A program made the translations under genes and the position numbers. A stretch of 64,000 bases of DNA from an uncultured Clostridia bacterium (GTDB lineage Bacteria > Bacillota > Clostridia > Oscillospirales > Acutalibacteraceae), in assembly GCA_944380765.1 (NCBI GenBank), contig CALWIO010000004.1, positions 1-64,000 of the forward strand. The letters are read 5' to 3'. The notes below the pieces were generated by a model. It was not told where the DNA came from. It saw only the letters and a program-made list of their open reading frames with translations, and did no database searches. Shown in pieces: positions 47,378 through 55,673 of this stretch; positions within the stretch are counted from its first letter, which is position 1; each line of letters opens with the position of its first letter.

Positions 47378-48073
47378 ATGCTTGAAGATTTAAAAGAACT
47401 CGTCTGCGAGGCGAATTTACTGCTGCCAAAATATCACCTTGTGACATTTACATGGGGAAATGTGTCGGGAGTTGACCGTGAAAAAGGGCTTATGGTTATT
47501 AAACCCTCGGGTGTGGAGTATGACTCCATGAAGCCCTCGGATATGGTTGTGGTTGACCTCGCCACCGGAAAAAAGGTTGAGGGCGGCTTGAACCCCTCTT
47601 CGGATACCGATACCCATGTGGTGCTGTATAACGCTTTCCCCGATATAGGCGGTATTGTTCATACCCATTCCCGCTGGGCAACCGTTTTCGCCCAGTCGGG
47701 CAGGGGAATACCGGCTCTCGGAACAACTCACGCCGACTATTTCTACGGCGAGATTCCATGTACACGCAAAATGACACCGCAGGAAATCGCCGGCAGGTAC
47801 GAGTATGAAACGGGCAGGGTAATTACCGAAACCTTTGAAAATATCAGCGAAAACGATATGCCCTCGGTACTTGTCCATTCGCACGGGGCGTTTTCATGGG
47901 GAACAGACCCCATGAACGCTGTGCACAACGCGGTGGTGCTTGAAGAGCTTGCGTTTATGGCATGGCATAACCTTATGATGAATCCGGGAATAAGCCCCAT
48001 GCAGCAGGAACTTCTTGATAAGCATTATTTAAGAAAGCACGGCGCGAACGCCTATTACGGACAAAAAAATTAA
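47378..48073 (+). CDS. araD: L-ribulose-5-phosphate 4-epimerase
   Basis: A 231-residue class II aldolase-fold epimerase making D-xylulose 5-phosphate, which enters the pentose phosphate pathway. [19 protein letters not shown] binds phosphate, and zinc ligands lie in [12 protein letters not shown] and HSHGAFSWG. It follows araA after 10 bp and ends in a strong terminator. Confidence 0.96.
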   Translation: MLEDLKELVCEANLLLPKYHLVTFTWGNVSGVDREKGLMVIKPSGVEYDSMKPSDMVVVDLATGKKVEGGLNPSSDTDTHVVLYNAFPDIGGIVHTHSRWATVFAQSGRGIPALGTTHADYFYGEIPCTRKMTPQEIAGRYEYETGRVITETFENISENDMPSVLVHSHGAFSWGTDPMNAVHNAVVLEELAFMAWHNLMMNPGISPMQQELLDKHYLRKHGANAYYGQKN

Positions 48074-48080
48074 CATAAAT

Positions 48081-48112
48081 TGCCGCGGAGCAAATCCGCG
48101 GCATATTTTTTT
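48081..48112 (+). terminator. terminator of araBAD
   Basis: TGCCGCGGA at 48081-48089 pairs with TCCGCGGCA at 48095-48103, followed by a T run. Confidence 0.92.
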
Positions 48113-48153
48113 GCTTTTGGGCAACTTTTGGCTGCGGTATTTGACACTTTTTG

Positions 48154-48182
48154 TTGCAACTAACGGAAAAATATGTTATTAT
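48154..48182 (+). promoter_or_regulatory. sigma-A promoter of the M28 peptidase gene
   Basis: TTGCAA at 48154-48159 and TATTAT at 48177-48182 with a 17-bp spacer. A TTGACA at 48141 has no well-placed -10. Confidence 0.6.
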
Positions 48183-48207
48183 ATCTTTATTATAAGGGGG
48201 TAATAAT

Positions 48208-49449
48208 ATGGATCTTAAAAAAATTATCGACAAAAAGGACTGGGCGGCTCAGTATATGCTTGATGAAATCACGCATATAATCAAAACCTTTGAAAAGCGC
48301 TCACCCGGTTCCGAGGGCGAAAAACAGGCCTGCGAGTATATGGCGGATGTGCTCAAAAACGACTGCGGCTGCGACAGGGTTGAGGTTGAGCCTTTCAAGG
48401 AAAACCCCGGCTCGTTCTACGGCTGGATTTATTTTACAATAACCTTTGTGCTTATTGCCATAGCCGCGTTTTTCTACATTCCGCTTCTGTCGGTTGTTTT
48501 AATCGCGTTAGGGCTCATAATAGTTCTTATTCAGTTTGGCTTTTACAAAAAGCTTATCGACCGCTTTTTCCCTGAGAAAACAGGTCATAATGTAACCGCT
48601 CTTAAAATCTGCACGGGCGATGTCAAACGCCGTATAATTTTTAACGGACATCCTGACGCCGCATGGGAGTGGCCGGTAAACTACGCGCTCGGCGGCGTAG
48701 GCTTTGAGGCTCACGCTGTTATCTGCGGAATCGGCGCGGTTTATTATATGGTGATTTCAATTCTTTATATGGTTAAGCACGGCGTATCTGCCGGAGTTGT
48801 CGATACCTCTGATGTGCTGTTTAAATTCGCGCTCGGCGGACTCGCGTTTGTTCCTTTCCTTGTAGGCCTTTATTGGATGTGGAATAAAAACAGAATTGTT
48901 GACGGCGCGAACGATAACCTTTCGGGCTGCTATATGGGCATAGCTATTCTCAAAGCGCTCAAAGACGAGGGTATTGAGTTTGAAAATACCGAAATCGGCG
49001 TTATTCTCACCGGCTCCGAGGAGGCGGGACTTCGCGGCGCAAAGGCGTGGTGCGAAGAGCACAAGGGCGATTTTGACGATGTGCCTACATTCATTTTCTC
49101 TTATGACACTATCCATGACCCGAAATTCCTTATGGCAAATTACCGTGACCTCAACGGAACGGTTAAAGCTGATAAAGATGTTTCCGATTTGTTTATGGAA
49201 GCCGCCAAAGAGCTTGGCATTCCCTGCAAAAAAGGCTGGGTTCCTCCGCTGGGCGGCGCTACCGACTCCGCTGCGTTTGCTCAGGCAGGATTCAGGGCGA
49301 CCGGCATTACAGGACTTAATCATAAACTTGAATCCTATTATCATACAAGAAGAGATACATACGACAATATGAATCTTGACGGACTTGCCGGCTGCTTCGC
49401 GGTGAGCGTCAAGGCGCTTGAAATGTTCGACAACGGCGCAAAGCAGTAA
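48208..49449 (+). CDS. membrane-embedded M28-family metallopeptidase
   Basis: A 413-residue aminopeptidase-type protein. Zinc residues are visible in order: His in NGHPDA, Asp in GANDNLSG, the Glu pair in GSEEAGL, Asp in GGATDSAAF, and His in YYHTRRDTYD. Unusually, the domain is interrupted by membrane segments (about 75-115, 170-195 and 210-230). The enzyme is probably anchored with its active site in the cytoplasm, since there is no signal peptide. Substrate unknown. AAGGGGG precedes ATG 48208. Confidence 0.82.
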   Translation: MDLKKIIDKKDWAAQYMLDEITHIIKTFEKRSPGSEGEKQACEYMADVLKNDCGCDRVEVEPFKENPGSFYGWIYFTITFVLIAIAAFFYIPLLSVVLIALGLIIVLIQFGFYKKLIDRFFPEKTGHNVTALKICTGDVKRRIIFNGHPDAAWEWPVNYALGGVGFEAHAVICGIGAVYYMVISILYMVKHGVSAGVVDTSDVLFKFALGGLAFVPFLVGLYWMWNKNRIVDGANDNLSGCYMGIAILKALKDEGIEFENTEIGVILTGSEEAGLRGAKAWCEEHKGDFDDVPTFIFSYDTIHDPKFLMANYRDLNGTVKADKDVSDLFMEAAKELGIPCKKGWVPPLGGATDSAAFAQAGFRATGITGLNHKLESYYHTRRDTYDNMNLDGLAGCFAVSVKALEMFDNGAKQ

Positions 49450-49470
49450 ATTCAAAGCAATACAGCATAA

Positions 49471-49510
49471 ATTTGTCCTTCCGGATCTGTCCGGGGGGAC
49501 AAATATTTTT
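49471..49510 (+). terminator. terminator of the M28 gene
   Basis: ATTTGTCC at 49471-49478 pairs with GGACAAAT at 49497-49504 with a CCGG/CCGG inner pair, followed by ATTTTT. Confidence 0.8.
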
Positions 49511-49522
49511 AATAAAATATCA

Positions 49523-49551
49523 TTGAAATTACGGCATAATTGTGTTAATAT
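49523..49551 (+). promoter_or_regulatory. sigma-A promoter of the second GPH symporter gene
   Basis: TTGAAA at 49523-49528 and TAATAT at 49546-49551 with 17 bp between. Confidence 0.65.
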
Positions 49552-49582
49552 TATATAGATAACTATGAGAAAGAGGGAGAAT

Positions 49583-51145
49583 ATGAAAATTAACGATTTA
49601 CTGCACAAAATTTACGGCACAAAGCCGAATGACGGAAATCTTCAGCCAAAAGAAGCTCTGGCATACGGTATTGCCGGCTTCGGTCAGAATTTTATATGCA
49701 CCATAATAGGTTCATATCTTACAATATTTATGACCGACGCGCTTCTTTTCGGCAGCGCTGAAAAAGGAACTGTTTTCAAATCAATTACAGGCGCTATGGC
49801 AGTTGCTTTCTTAATGCTCGGCACCCGTATTTTTGACGCTCTGAACGACCCGATTATGGGCAGTATTGTTGACAGAACAAGAACAAAATGGGGTAAATGC
49901 CGCCCATATCTTAAATGGACAGCCATTCCCATCGCGGTTATGACGATAATCTGCTTTTTGCCGTTTTTCCCGGCTAAAACAAAGTCAACCTTTGTAATGA
50001 TTTCGGTTATCTATGTAATCTGGTCCGTTGTCTATACAATAGTTGATGTTCCCTACTGGGGACTTTCCACCTGCATGACAAACGATACCGTTGTGCGCGG
50101 CAATATGCTTACCGTTACAAGGCTTCTGTGCACACTCGGCGCCGGCATAGTAACCGTGGGAGTGCCCATTATCACCGGAGCGGTTACCGCCAAGTATAAA
50201 TATACAGCGGACGATATTTCCGAAATTATGTCGCAGTTCGGCGTTGACAGCGAAACCGCCATGACTTATATCGACACGGTTAAACCCCAGTTTATTCAGG
50301 CAAACGCCGACACTCTTAAATGGACTTACTTTATATGCGCCCTTGTGTTTACTCTTCTTGCCGTGCCTATGTTCTTCTACGGCTTTAAAAACACTAAGGA
50401 AAGATTCACTTCGACCGATAATCCTACCAGCCTGTGGCACAATCTCGGCTTGCTCTTTAAAAATAAGGAGCTCCTTCTGGTTGTTCTTTCGGGTATTCTC
50501 GGCGGAGCGAGAATGGTTTATACATATACCGGCGGTCTGTATTTCGCTAAATATGTCCTTAAACAGGAGGGCTGGTACAGCCTTATAACCCTTTTGGTTG
50601 TACCCGGCGGACTGGTAGCTTCACTGCTTGTTCCCTGGATGACAAAGAAATTCACCAAAAAATGGGCTTATATCTATGTTCATATCCTCGGCGCGGTTGT
50701 AATGTTCGCAATGTACTTTATCGGCTATGATAAGCCGTGGAAACTTATTGTCTGCGCCGTAGGGCTTGTTCTTCTCGGTATTCCGCAGGGCGTAAACAAC
50801 ATTATTACATACGCTATGATAGGCGATACGGTTGAGTACCTTGAATGGAAAACCGGCGAGCGAGGCGAGGGTATATGCTTCGCTATGCAGACTCTCATCA
50901 ATAAGGTCGGTATGGCTGTTGGCGCGTTCGTAGGCGTGTTCTCTTATGACTGGGCGGGCATTAACCCTGCCGCTACCATGGCAATTACTCCTGACGGCGA
51001 AAAGATAATGTGGAATGTTCTGGTGCTTTCCGGCGCTATCAGTATGGTGGGAACAATTATCCCCATGCTCTTCTACACCATAACCGAGAAAAAGCAAAAG
51101 CAAATGGTTGAGGAAATAGCGGCAAGAAAAGCAAACGCGAAATAA
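49583..51145 (+). CDS. GPH-family sugar:cation symporter
   Basis: A 520-residue transporter with about 12 membrane segments and the family motif DALNDPIMGSIVDRTRTKWG after the second segment. A long hydrophilic loop at about residues 210-240 resembles that of plant-oligosaccharide GPH transporters. It is the nearest transporter to araBAD but has its own promoter, so arabinose or arabino-oligosaccharide uptake is only a suggestion. ATG 49583 follows GAGGGAGA; an in-frame ATG at 49565 lies before that site. Confidence 0.85.
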   Translation: MKINDLLHKIYGTKPNDGNLQPKEALAYGIAGFGQNFICTIIGSYLTIFMTDALLFGSAEKGTVFKSITGAMAVAFLMLGTRIFDALNDPIMGSIVDRTRTKWGKCRPYLKWTAIPIAVMTIICFLPFFPAKTKSTFVMISVIYVIWSVVYTIVDVPYWGLSTCMTNDTVVRGNMLTVTRLLCTLGAGIVTVGVPIITGAVTAKYKYTADDISEIMSQFGVDSETAMTYIDTVKPQFIQANADTLKWTYFICALVFTLLAVPMFFYGFKNTKERFTSTDNPTSLWHNLGLLFKNKELLLVVLSGILGGARMVYTYTGGLYFAKYVLKQEGWYSLITLLVVPGGLVASLLVPWMTKKFTKKWAYIYVHILGAVVMFAMYFIGYDKPWKLIVCAVGLVLLGIPQGVNNIITYAMIGDTVEYLEWKTGERGEGICFAMQTLINKVGMAVGAFVGVFSYDWAGINPAATMAITPDGEKIMWNVLVLSGAISMVGTIIPMLFYTITEKKQKQMVEEIAARKANAK

Positions 51146-51150
51146 AAATT

Positions 51151-51178
51151 AAAGCGGCAATTTATTGCCGCTTTTTTT
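51151..51178 (+). terminator. terminator of the second GPH symporter gene
   Basis: AAAGCGGCAAT at 51151-51161 pairs with ATTGCCGCTTT at 51164-51174, followed by a T run. Confidence 0.92.
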
Positions 51179-51188
51179 ATGAGGTTTT

Positions 51189-51863
51189 ATGAAATATAAT
51201 AATATGGTCGAGGCGGTTTTCATAAACCGCCCCAACAGATTTACAGCCTGTGTGGAAATAAACGGAAAAGAGGAAATCTGCCATGTGAAAAATACCGGCA
51301 GATGCCGTGAGCTTTTCCTAAAAGGCGCGCGCGTCTATCTTGAAAAAAGTAAAAATCCCAACAGAAAAACCCGTTACGATTTGATAACCGTAAGTAAAAA
51401 CGGCGAGCTTTTTAATGTGGACAGCAATTCCGTCAACAAGCTAGCGCTTGAATATTTTAAAAGTCAGCCGGAAGTAGTCCTTTGCCGTCCCGAATATAAA
51501 TTCGGAAATTCCCGGCTTGACATATTCGCTCAAACCGAAAAAAGCAAAATACTTGCCGAGATTAAAAGCGTTACCCTTGTAAACGGCGGCAGAGCGCTTT
51601 TTCCTGACGCCGCGACCGAAAGGGGAGTAAAACACCTTAAAGAACTGCAAAAAGCCGTCAGAGAGGGCTACAGGGCATTTGTATTCTTTATAGCGCTGTG
51701 CGGCAGCGCCGAGGTGTTCTCACCTAATGTAAAAGCTCATCCGCAATTCGCCGAGGAGCTTGTTAAAGCGGCTGAAAACGGCGTGGAGATAAGGGCGTTT
51801 AACTGTTGCGTCAAACCTGACGAAGTAAGCCTTAAAGACGAAATTCCCGTTGAGCTTTTATGA
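51189..51863 (+). CDS. sfsA: SfsA family protein
   Basis: A 224-residue SfsA homologue: N-terminal OB-like domain (NRPNRFTACVEINGKE; HVKNTGRCRELF) and C-terminal nuclease-like fold (YKFGNSRLDIFA, FPDAATERGVKHLKEL). The name comes from E. coli sugar fermentation stimulation; the molecular role is still unclear. The ribosome site ATGAGGT lies in the tail of the preceding terminator, and no own promoter is visible. Confidence 0.92.
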   Translation: MKYNNMVEAVFINRPNRFTACVEINGKEEICHVKNTGRCRELFLKGARVYLEKSKNPNRKTRYDLITVSKNGELFNVDSNSVNKLALEYFKSQPEVVLCRPEYKFGNSRLDIFAQTEKSKILAEIKSVTLVNGGRALFPDAATERGVKHLKELQKAVREGYRAFVFFIALCGSAEVFSPNVKAHPQFAEELVKAAENGVEIRAFNCCVKPDEVSLKDEIPVELL

Positions 51864-51871
51864 ATATTTAT

Positions 51872-51915
51872 AAATAAAGAACCCCATGCGGCAATAGCGC
51901 TGCCGCAGGGGGTTT
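51872..51915. terminator. bidirectional terminator between sfsA and oadB
   Basis: CCCC-TGCGGCA (51882-51893) pairs with TGCCGCA-GGGG (51901-51912). On the minus strand the stem is followed by TTCTTTATTT, serving the oad operon; the plus-strand T run is weaker. Confidence 0.8.
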
Positions 51916-51934
51916 GCTGTATTAAATGATTTTA

Positions 51935-53110
51935 TCAGCCGAACTGTGAAAGCAGGAAACCGGCGGCAACAGCCGAACCGATAACGCCCGCAACATTCGG
52001 GCCCATAGCGTGCATAAGCAGGAAGTTTGAGGGGTTGTATTTTCTTCCCTCAACCTGTGATACTCTTGCCGCCATAGGAACGGCGGAAACGCCTGCCGAA
52101 CCGATAAGCGGATTGATTTTTCCGCGTGTGATAAGGTTGAGCAGTTTTCCGAAAAGAACGCCGCCTGCCGTTGAGAACGAGAACGCGAGAAGGCCGATGG
52201 CGATAATAAGGAGCGTTTTAACATCAAGGAAAGTTTTTCCTTCCGCTGTCGCGCCAACCGTAACGCCGAGCAAAATTGTTACAATGTTGCAAAGAGCGTT
52301 CTGAGCGGTGTCTGAAAGACGGTCGGTAACTCCGCTTTCTTTAAAGAGGTTGCCGAGCATGAGAAGACCGAGCAGGGGGGCAACCGACGGAAGCGTAAGC
52401 ACGCATATAACGGTAACAACAATCGGGAAAATAATCTTTTCAGCCTTGCTTACGGTGCGCAGCTGGTCCATCTTGATTTTTCTTTCCTTCTTTGTTGTCA
52501 GCAGTTTCATAATAGGCGGCTGAATAAGCGGAATAAGCGCCATGTATGAGTACGCGGCAACGGCGATAGGTCCTAAAAGCTGGGGAGCAAGTTTACCGGT
52601 AAGATAGATGGCGGTAGGACCGTCAGCGCCTCCGATAATGGCGATTGAAGCGGCCTCCTCAGCCGTAAACTGGCCGGTGGCGATAGCAACAAGGAAAGCT
52701 ACATAAATGCCGAGCTGAGCCGCGGCGCCGAGAATAAGGCTTGAAGGATTGGCAAGCAGAGGGCCGAAGTCGGTCATAGCGCCGACGCCCATAAAGATAA
52801 GGCAGGGGAATATACTCGATTTAACGCCGGCGTAAATCAGCCTTAAAACGCCCGTGTCATACCAGTGAGCCCCCTCTACGACTTCTCCCGAATAGGACGA
52901 GGTCATAAGCGGGTCAGCCATAATTTCGGGATAAATATTGACAAGAAGCATACCGAATGCTATGGGAAGTAAAAGCAGAGGCTCGAATTTTTTGACAACA
53001 GCCAAATAAATAAGTCCGAACGAAACTGCAATCATTACCCAGTTCTGCCAATCAAGGTTTATAAAATTTGAATCCCGAAAGATATCAATTAAAGCATTAA
53101 CGATTGACAT
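51935..53110 (-). CDS. oadB: sodium-pumping decarboxylase beta subunit
   Basis: A 391-residue integral membrane subunit that couples decarboxylation of carboxybiotin to sodium export. The core motif [13 protein letters not shown] holds the Asp needed for sodium transport, and [14 protein letters not shown] is the second conserved segment. Length is on the short side but complete. ATG 53110 follows GGAGGA. It is the last gene of the oadA-oadG-carrier-oadB operon. Confidence 0.94.
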   Translation of the reverse strand: MSIVNALIDIFRDSNFINLDWQNWVMIAVSFGLIYLAVVKKFEPLLLLPIAFGMLLVNIYPEIMADPLMTSSYSGEVVEGAHWYDTGVLRLIYAGVKSSIFPCLIFMGVGAMTDFGPLLANPSSLILGAAAQLGIYVAFLVAIATGQFTAEEAASIAIIGGADGPTAIYLTGKLAPQLLGPIAVAAYSYMALIPLIQPPIMKLLTTKKERKIKMDQLRTVSKAEKIIFPIVVTVICVLTLPSVAPLLGLLMLGNLFKESGVTDRLSDTAQNALCNIVTILLGVTVGATAEGKTFLDVKTLLIIAIGLLAFSFSTAGGVLFGKLLNLITRGKINPLIGSAGVSAVPMAARVSQVEGRKYNPSNFLLMHAMGPNVAGVIGSAVAAGFLLSQFG

Positions 53111-53124
53111 CCGGACTCCTCCAA

Positions 53125-53559
53125 TCAACCGATAACGGCAAGAACTTCGTCAGTGGCAACATTGCTTCCCTTGGTGGCGACAACCTGATTAACGGTGCCT
53201 GCGCAGGGAGCAACAATTTCGTTTTCCATCTTCATAGCTTCAAGAATGAAGAGAATATCTCCCTCTTTTACAGCCTGACCCTGAGAAACATTTACCGAAA
53301 GAATTGTTCCGGGCATGGGAGCCTTAACGGTTGTTCCTTCACCGACAACTACGGGAGCGGGAGCGGCCGCAGGCACGGGAGCCGCAGCGGGAGCAGGAGC
53401 AGCCGCAGGCGCGGGAGCCGCAGCAGGAGCAGGAGCAGGAGCGGCAACAGGCGCAGGAGCCGCCGCAACAGTGGGAACAACAGAGGTAACAACGGCTTCG
53501 TTAAGCTCGTTAACCTCAACTTCATAATCCATTCCGTTTAATGTAACTACATATTTCAT
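53125..53559 (-). CDS. biotin carboxyl carrier subunit of the decarboxylase
   Basis: A 144-residue protein: a short N-terminal segment, an Ala/Pro-rich flexible linker (about 30-71, repeats of the AAPAPA kind), and a biotinyl domain with the biotin lysine at 110 in EAMKME. The carrier swings carboxybiotin from OadA to OadB. In many bacteria it is the C-terminal part of OadA; here it is a separate gene between the gamma-like and beta genes. The linker DNA (about 53345-53470) is repetitive and creates long false ORFs on the plus strand. Confidence 0.94.
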   Translation of the reverse strand: MKYVVTLNGMDYEVEVNELNEAVVTSVVPTVAAAPAPVAAPAPAPAAAPAPAAAPAPAAAPVPAAAPAPVVVGEGTTVKAPMPGTILSVNVSQGQAVKEGDILFILEAMKMENEIVAPCAGTVNQVVATKGSNVATDEVLAVIG

Positions 53560-53576
53560 TTTGAATATCTCCTTTG

Positions 53577-54077
53577 TTATTTTTCAATAAGCTTAATTGA
53601 TTTGAAAACCAGTCTGTCAAGAGGTATCTTGGTCTGATGACTTGTAATAGCCATAATGGCCGCTGCCGTTTTGTCATCGGTCTTATAAAGCTCAAGGTCG
53701 TCTTTAAGCCTGATTGATTTAAAGTCAAGGCGGTTAAGGGGTATACCGGTCTCATGGCTGATAATCGCCATAACAGCCGCCGCTGTTTTTTCGCCCGTCT
53801 TATAAAGCTCAACCGAGCCGAAAGGAATTGCCGCTCTTGCCGGAGCCGCAGTATTTGCGGCAGGAACCGGCGCAGGGGCGTCTGCTTTCATAACCGCGGT
53901 ATCGGCGGCTTTTTCTGCCTTTTCGGCTTTCTTTTTTGAGTCTTTGCCTTTGGGAGTAAACAGCCCTATGAGTTTTGAAAGTACAAGAATGACCAAAGCG
54001 AGCAGTATCAGTACAATAAATACAACTATGAAGCCCGTAACGGAAATGTTGAGGGCTTCAGGCATCGTTAATTCCAT
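53577..54077 (-). CDS. OadG-like gamma subunit with duplicated C-terminal motif
   Basis: A 166-residue protein with one N-terminal membrane segment (12-40), a Lys/Ala/Pro-rich linker and two tandem copies of a 35-residue unit (90-124 and 129-163; 26 of 35 positions identical) built around ELYKT, TAAA and FKSI. The layout of membrane segment plus small domain and its place in the operon fit the OadG_2-type gamma subunit that holds the complex together. The duplication is not something I know from the family. AAGGAG precedes ATG 54077. Confidence 0.75.
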   Translation of the reverse strand: MELTMPEALNISVTGFIVVFIVLILLALVILVLSKLIGLFTPKGKDSKKKAEKAEKAADTAVMKADAPAPVPAANTAAPARAAIPFGSVELYKTGEKTAAAVMAIISHETGIPLNRLDFKSIRLKDDLELYKTDDKTAAAIMAITSHQTKIPLDRLVFKSIKLIEK

Positions 54078-54090
54078 TTGCTCTCACTCC

Positions 54091-55470
54091 TTAGTCAATT
54101 TTCTTTATTGAATATGAGAAGGTGTTTTTCTCTTTTTCATCTCTTAATTCAAAGAACTTTTCAGCCTGAGCCGGGAACGCGATATAAGAAAGAACATCTT
54201 CGTCCGATTTCGCCTTGCTGCCGAGTTCGGCTTTTGTCTTTTCAAACATGGGTTCAAGGGTGTCCGCATAGCGGCAGGTGAGGGGAGCCTCGTCACCGAG
54301 AACCTTTTTCTGAAGCTCTTCGTTGATTTTGCCGGGCGCTTTTCCGTACTCGCCCTTAATATAAGCCCTGATTTCTTTTGAAATGTTCTTGTATCTCTCT
54401 CCGGCAAGAACATTGGCGGTTGCCTGAACGCCTACCATCTGGCTCATGGGAGTAACAAGGGGCGGATAACCGAGGTCTTCACGCACTCTGGGAGTTTCCG
54501 CAAGAACTTCGGGGAATTTTTCAAGCTTGTTCTGAGCGGTAAGCTGAGCGACAAGGTTTGAAAGCATTCCGCCGGGAACCTGATAGTTAAGAGCGTCTGT
54601 TTCCGTGCTGAGAACAACGGGGTTAAGAAGTCCGCTTTCAAGAGCCTTTGTCTTTACGGGTTTGAAGAAATCGTTGATTTCCTTTAAGATGTCAGCGTCC
54701 AGATCAACTTCGTATCCCTGCTGCTTGAACGAGTAGGCAAGAGTTTCGGTCGCCGGCTGGCTTGTACCGCCCGAGAAGCACGAAATAGCGGTGTCGATAA
54801 CATCTGCGCCCGCCTCAACCGCTTTTTGAAGGGTTATCGGACCGAGTCCGGTTGTTGAGTGAGTATGAACAACAACGGGCAGCTTGATGTTTTCTTTAAG
54901 AGCCTTGACAAGGTCATAAGCCTCCTGCGGGCCCATAATGCCTGCCATATCCTTAATGCAGACAGTCTGCACGCCCATGTTTTCCATATCTTTCGCGAGT
55001 TTTACATAAGCTTCAAGATTATGAATGGGGCTTATTGTAAAGCAGATTGTGCCCGAAGCGATAGCTCCGTTTTTAATTGTTTCATCAACGGCAACCTGAA
55101 TATTGCGCACATCGTTGAGTGCGTCAAAAATTCTGATAATGTCGATACCGTTTTCAACGCTCTTTTTAACGAACATTCTGACTACATCATCGGGATAATG
55201 CTTGTAGCCGAGAAGGTTCTGTCCGCGCAAAAGCATCTGAAGCTTGGTGTCAGGACATTTCGCCTTGATTTTACGCAGCCTCTCCCACGGGTCTTCGTTG
55301 AGGTAACGAAGGCATGAGTCAAAAGTTGCGCCGCCCCAGCATTCAAGAGAATAGTAACCGGCCTTATTGAGCTTTTCAAGAACCGGCTCGAAAGCCGAAA
55401 AAGGCATTCTTGTAGCAATAAGGGACTGGTTAGCGTCTCGAAGGACGGTTTCAGTAAACTGTACTTTCAT
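54091..55470 (-). CDS. oadA: oxaloacetate decarboxylase alpha subunit
   Basis: A 459-residue carboxyltransferase of the OadA/pyruvate carboxylase type: DANQSLIATR metal site, CWGGATFD, and HTHSTTGLG with zinc ligand histidines; the PYC_OADA domain follows (about 290-440). It ends without a biotinyl domain, which is supplied by the separate carrier gene. It transfers the carboxyl group of oxaloacetate to biotin. The complex makes pyruvate and a sodium gradient. ATG 55470 follows TTGGAGG; an in-frame TTG upstream is not needed. Confidence 0.93.
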   Translation of the reverse strand: MKVQFTETVLRDANQSLIATRMPFSAFEPVLEKLNKAGYYSLECWGGATFDSCLRYLNEDPWERLRKIKAKCPDTKLQMLLRGQNLLGYKHYPDDVVRMFVKKSVENGIDIIRIFDALNDVRNIQVAVDETIKNGAIASGTICFTISPIHNLEAYVKLAKDMENMGVQTVCIKDMAGIMGPQEAYDLVKALKENIKLPVVVHTHSTTGLGPITLQKAVEAGADVIDTAISCFSGGTSQPATETLAYSFKQQGYEVDLDADILKEINDFFKPVKTKALESGLLNPVVLSTETDALNYQVPGGMLSNLVAQLTAQNKLEKFPEVLAETPRVREDLGYPPLVTPMSQMVGVQATANVLAGERYKNISKEIRAYIKGEYGKAPGKINEELQKKVLGDEAPLTCRYADTLEPMFEKTKAELGSKAKSDEDVLSYIAFPAQAEKFFELRDEKEKNTFSYSIKKID

Positions 55471-55527
55471 TTTTATTGCCTCCAAACACAAGTTAAAATA
55501 AAATACAAATTATTCCAGTATGAAAAA

Positions 55528-55556
55528 ATTATACAATATATAGTTATTATTATCAA
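55528..55556 (-). promoter_or_regulatory. sigma-A promoter of the oad operon
   Basis: On the minus strand TTGATA (55556-55551) and TATAAT (55533-55528) with 17 bp between. Confidence 0.8.
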
Positions 55557-55593
55557 TAGAAAAGCATTTAAAAAATAATTTTCGGGAAAATAA

Positions 55594-55618
55594 CAAAAAA
55601 AGACACATAAAAGTGTCC
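55594..55618 (-). terminator. terminator of the OYE-family gene
   Basis: On the minus strand GACAC and GTGTC form a short stem around a 6-nt loop, followed by a run of seven T. The A-rich upstream arm makes it partly bidirectional. Confidence 0.6.
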
Positions 55619-55673
55619 TTTTTTGTTAAATCTTTAACATTGTTACGGTCTTAGCCGGATTTCTGCGGTGATT

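Noticed and set aside
53104..53541. Plus-strand ORFs rich in Gly/Arg/Ser and in Ala opposite the biotin carrier gene
   Set aside because: They are produced by the Ala/Pro repeat of the minus-strand gene, which has a clear biotinyl domain.
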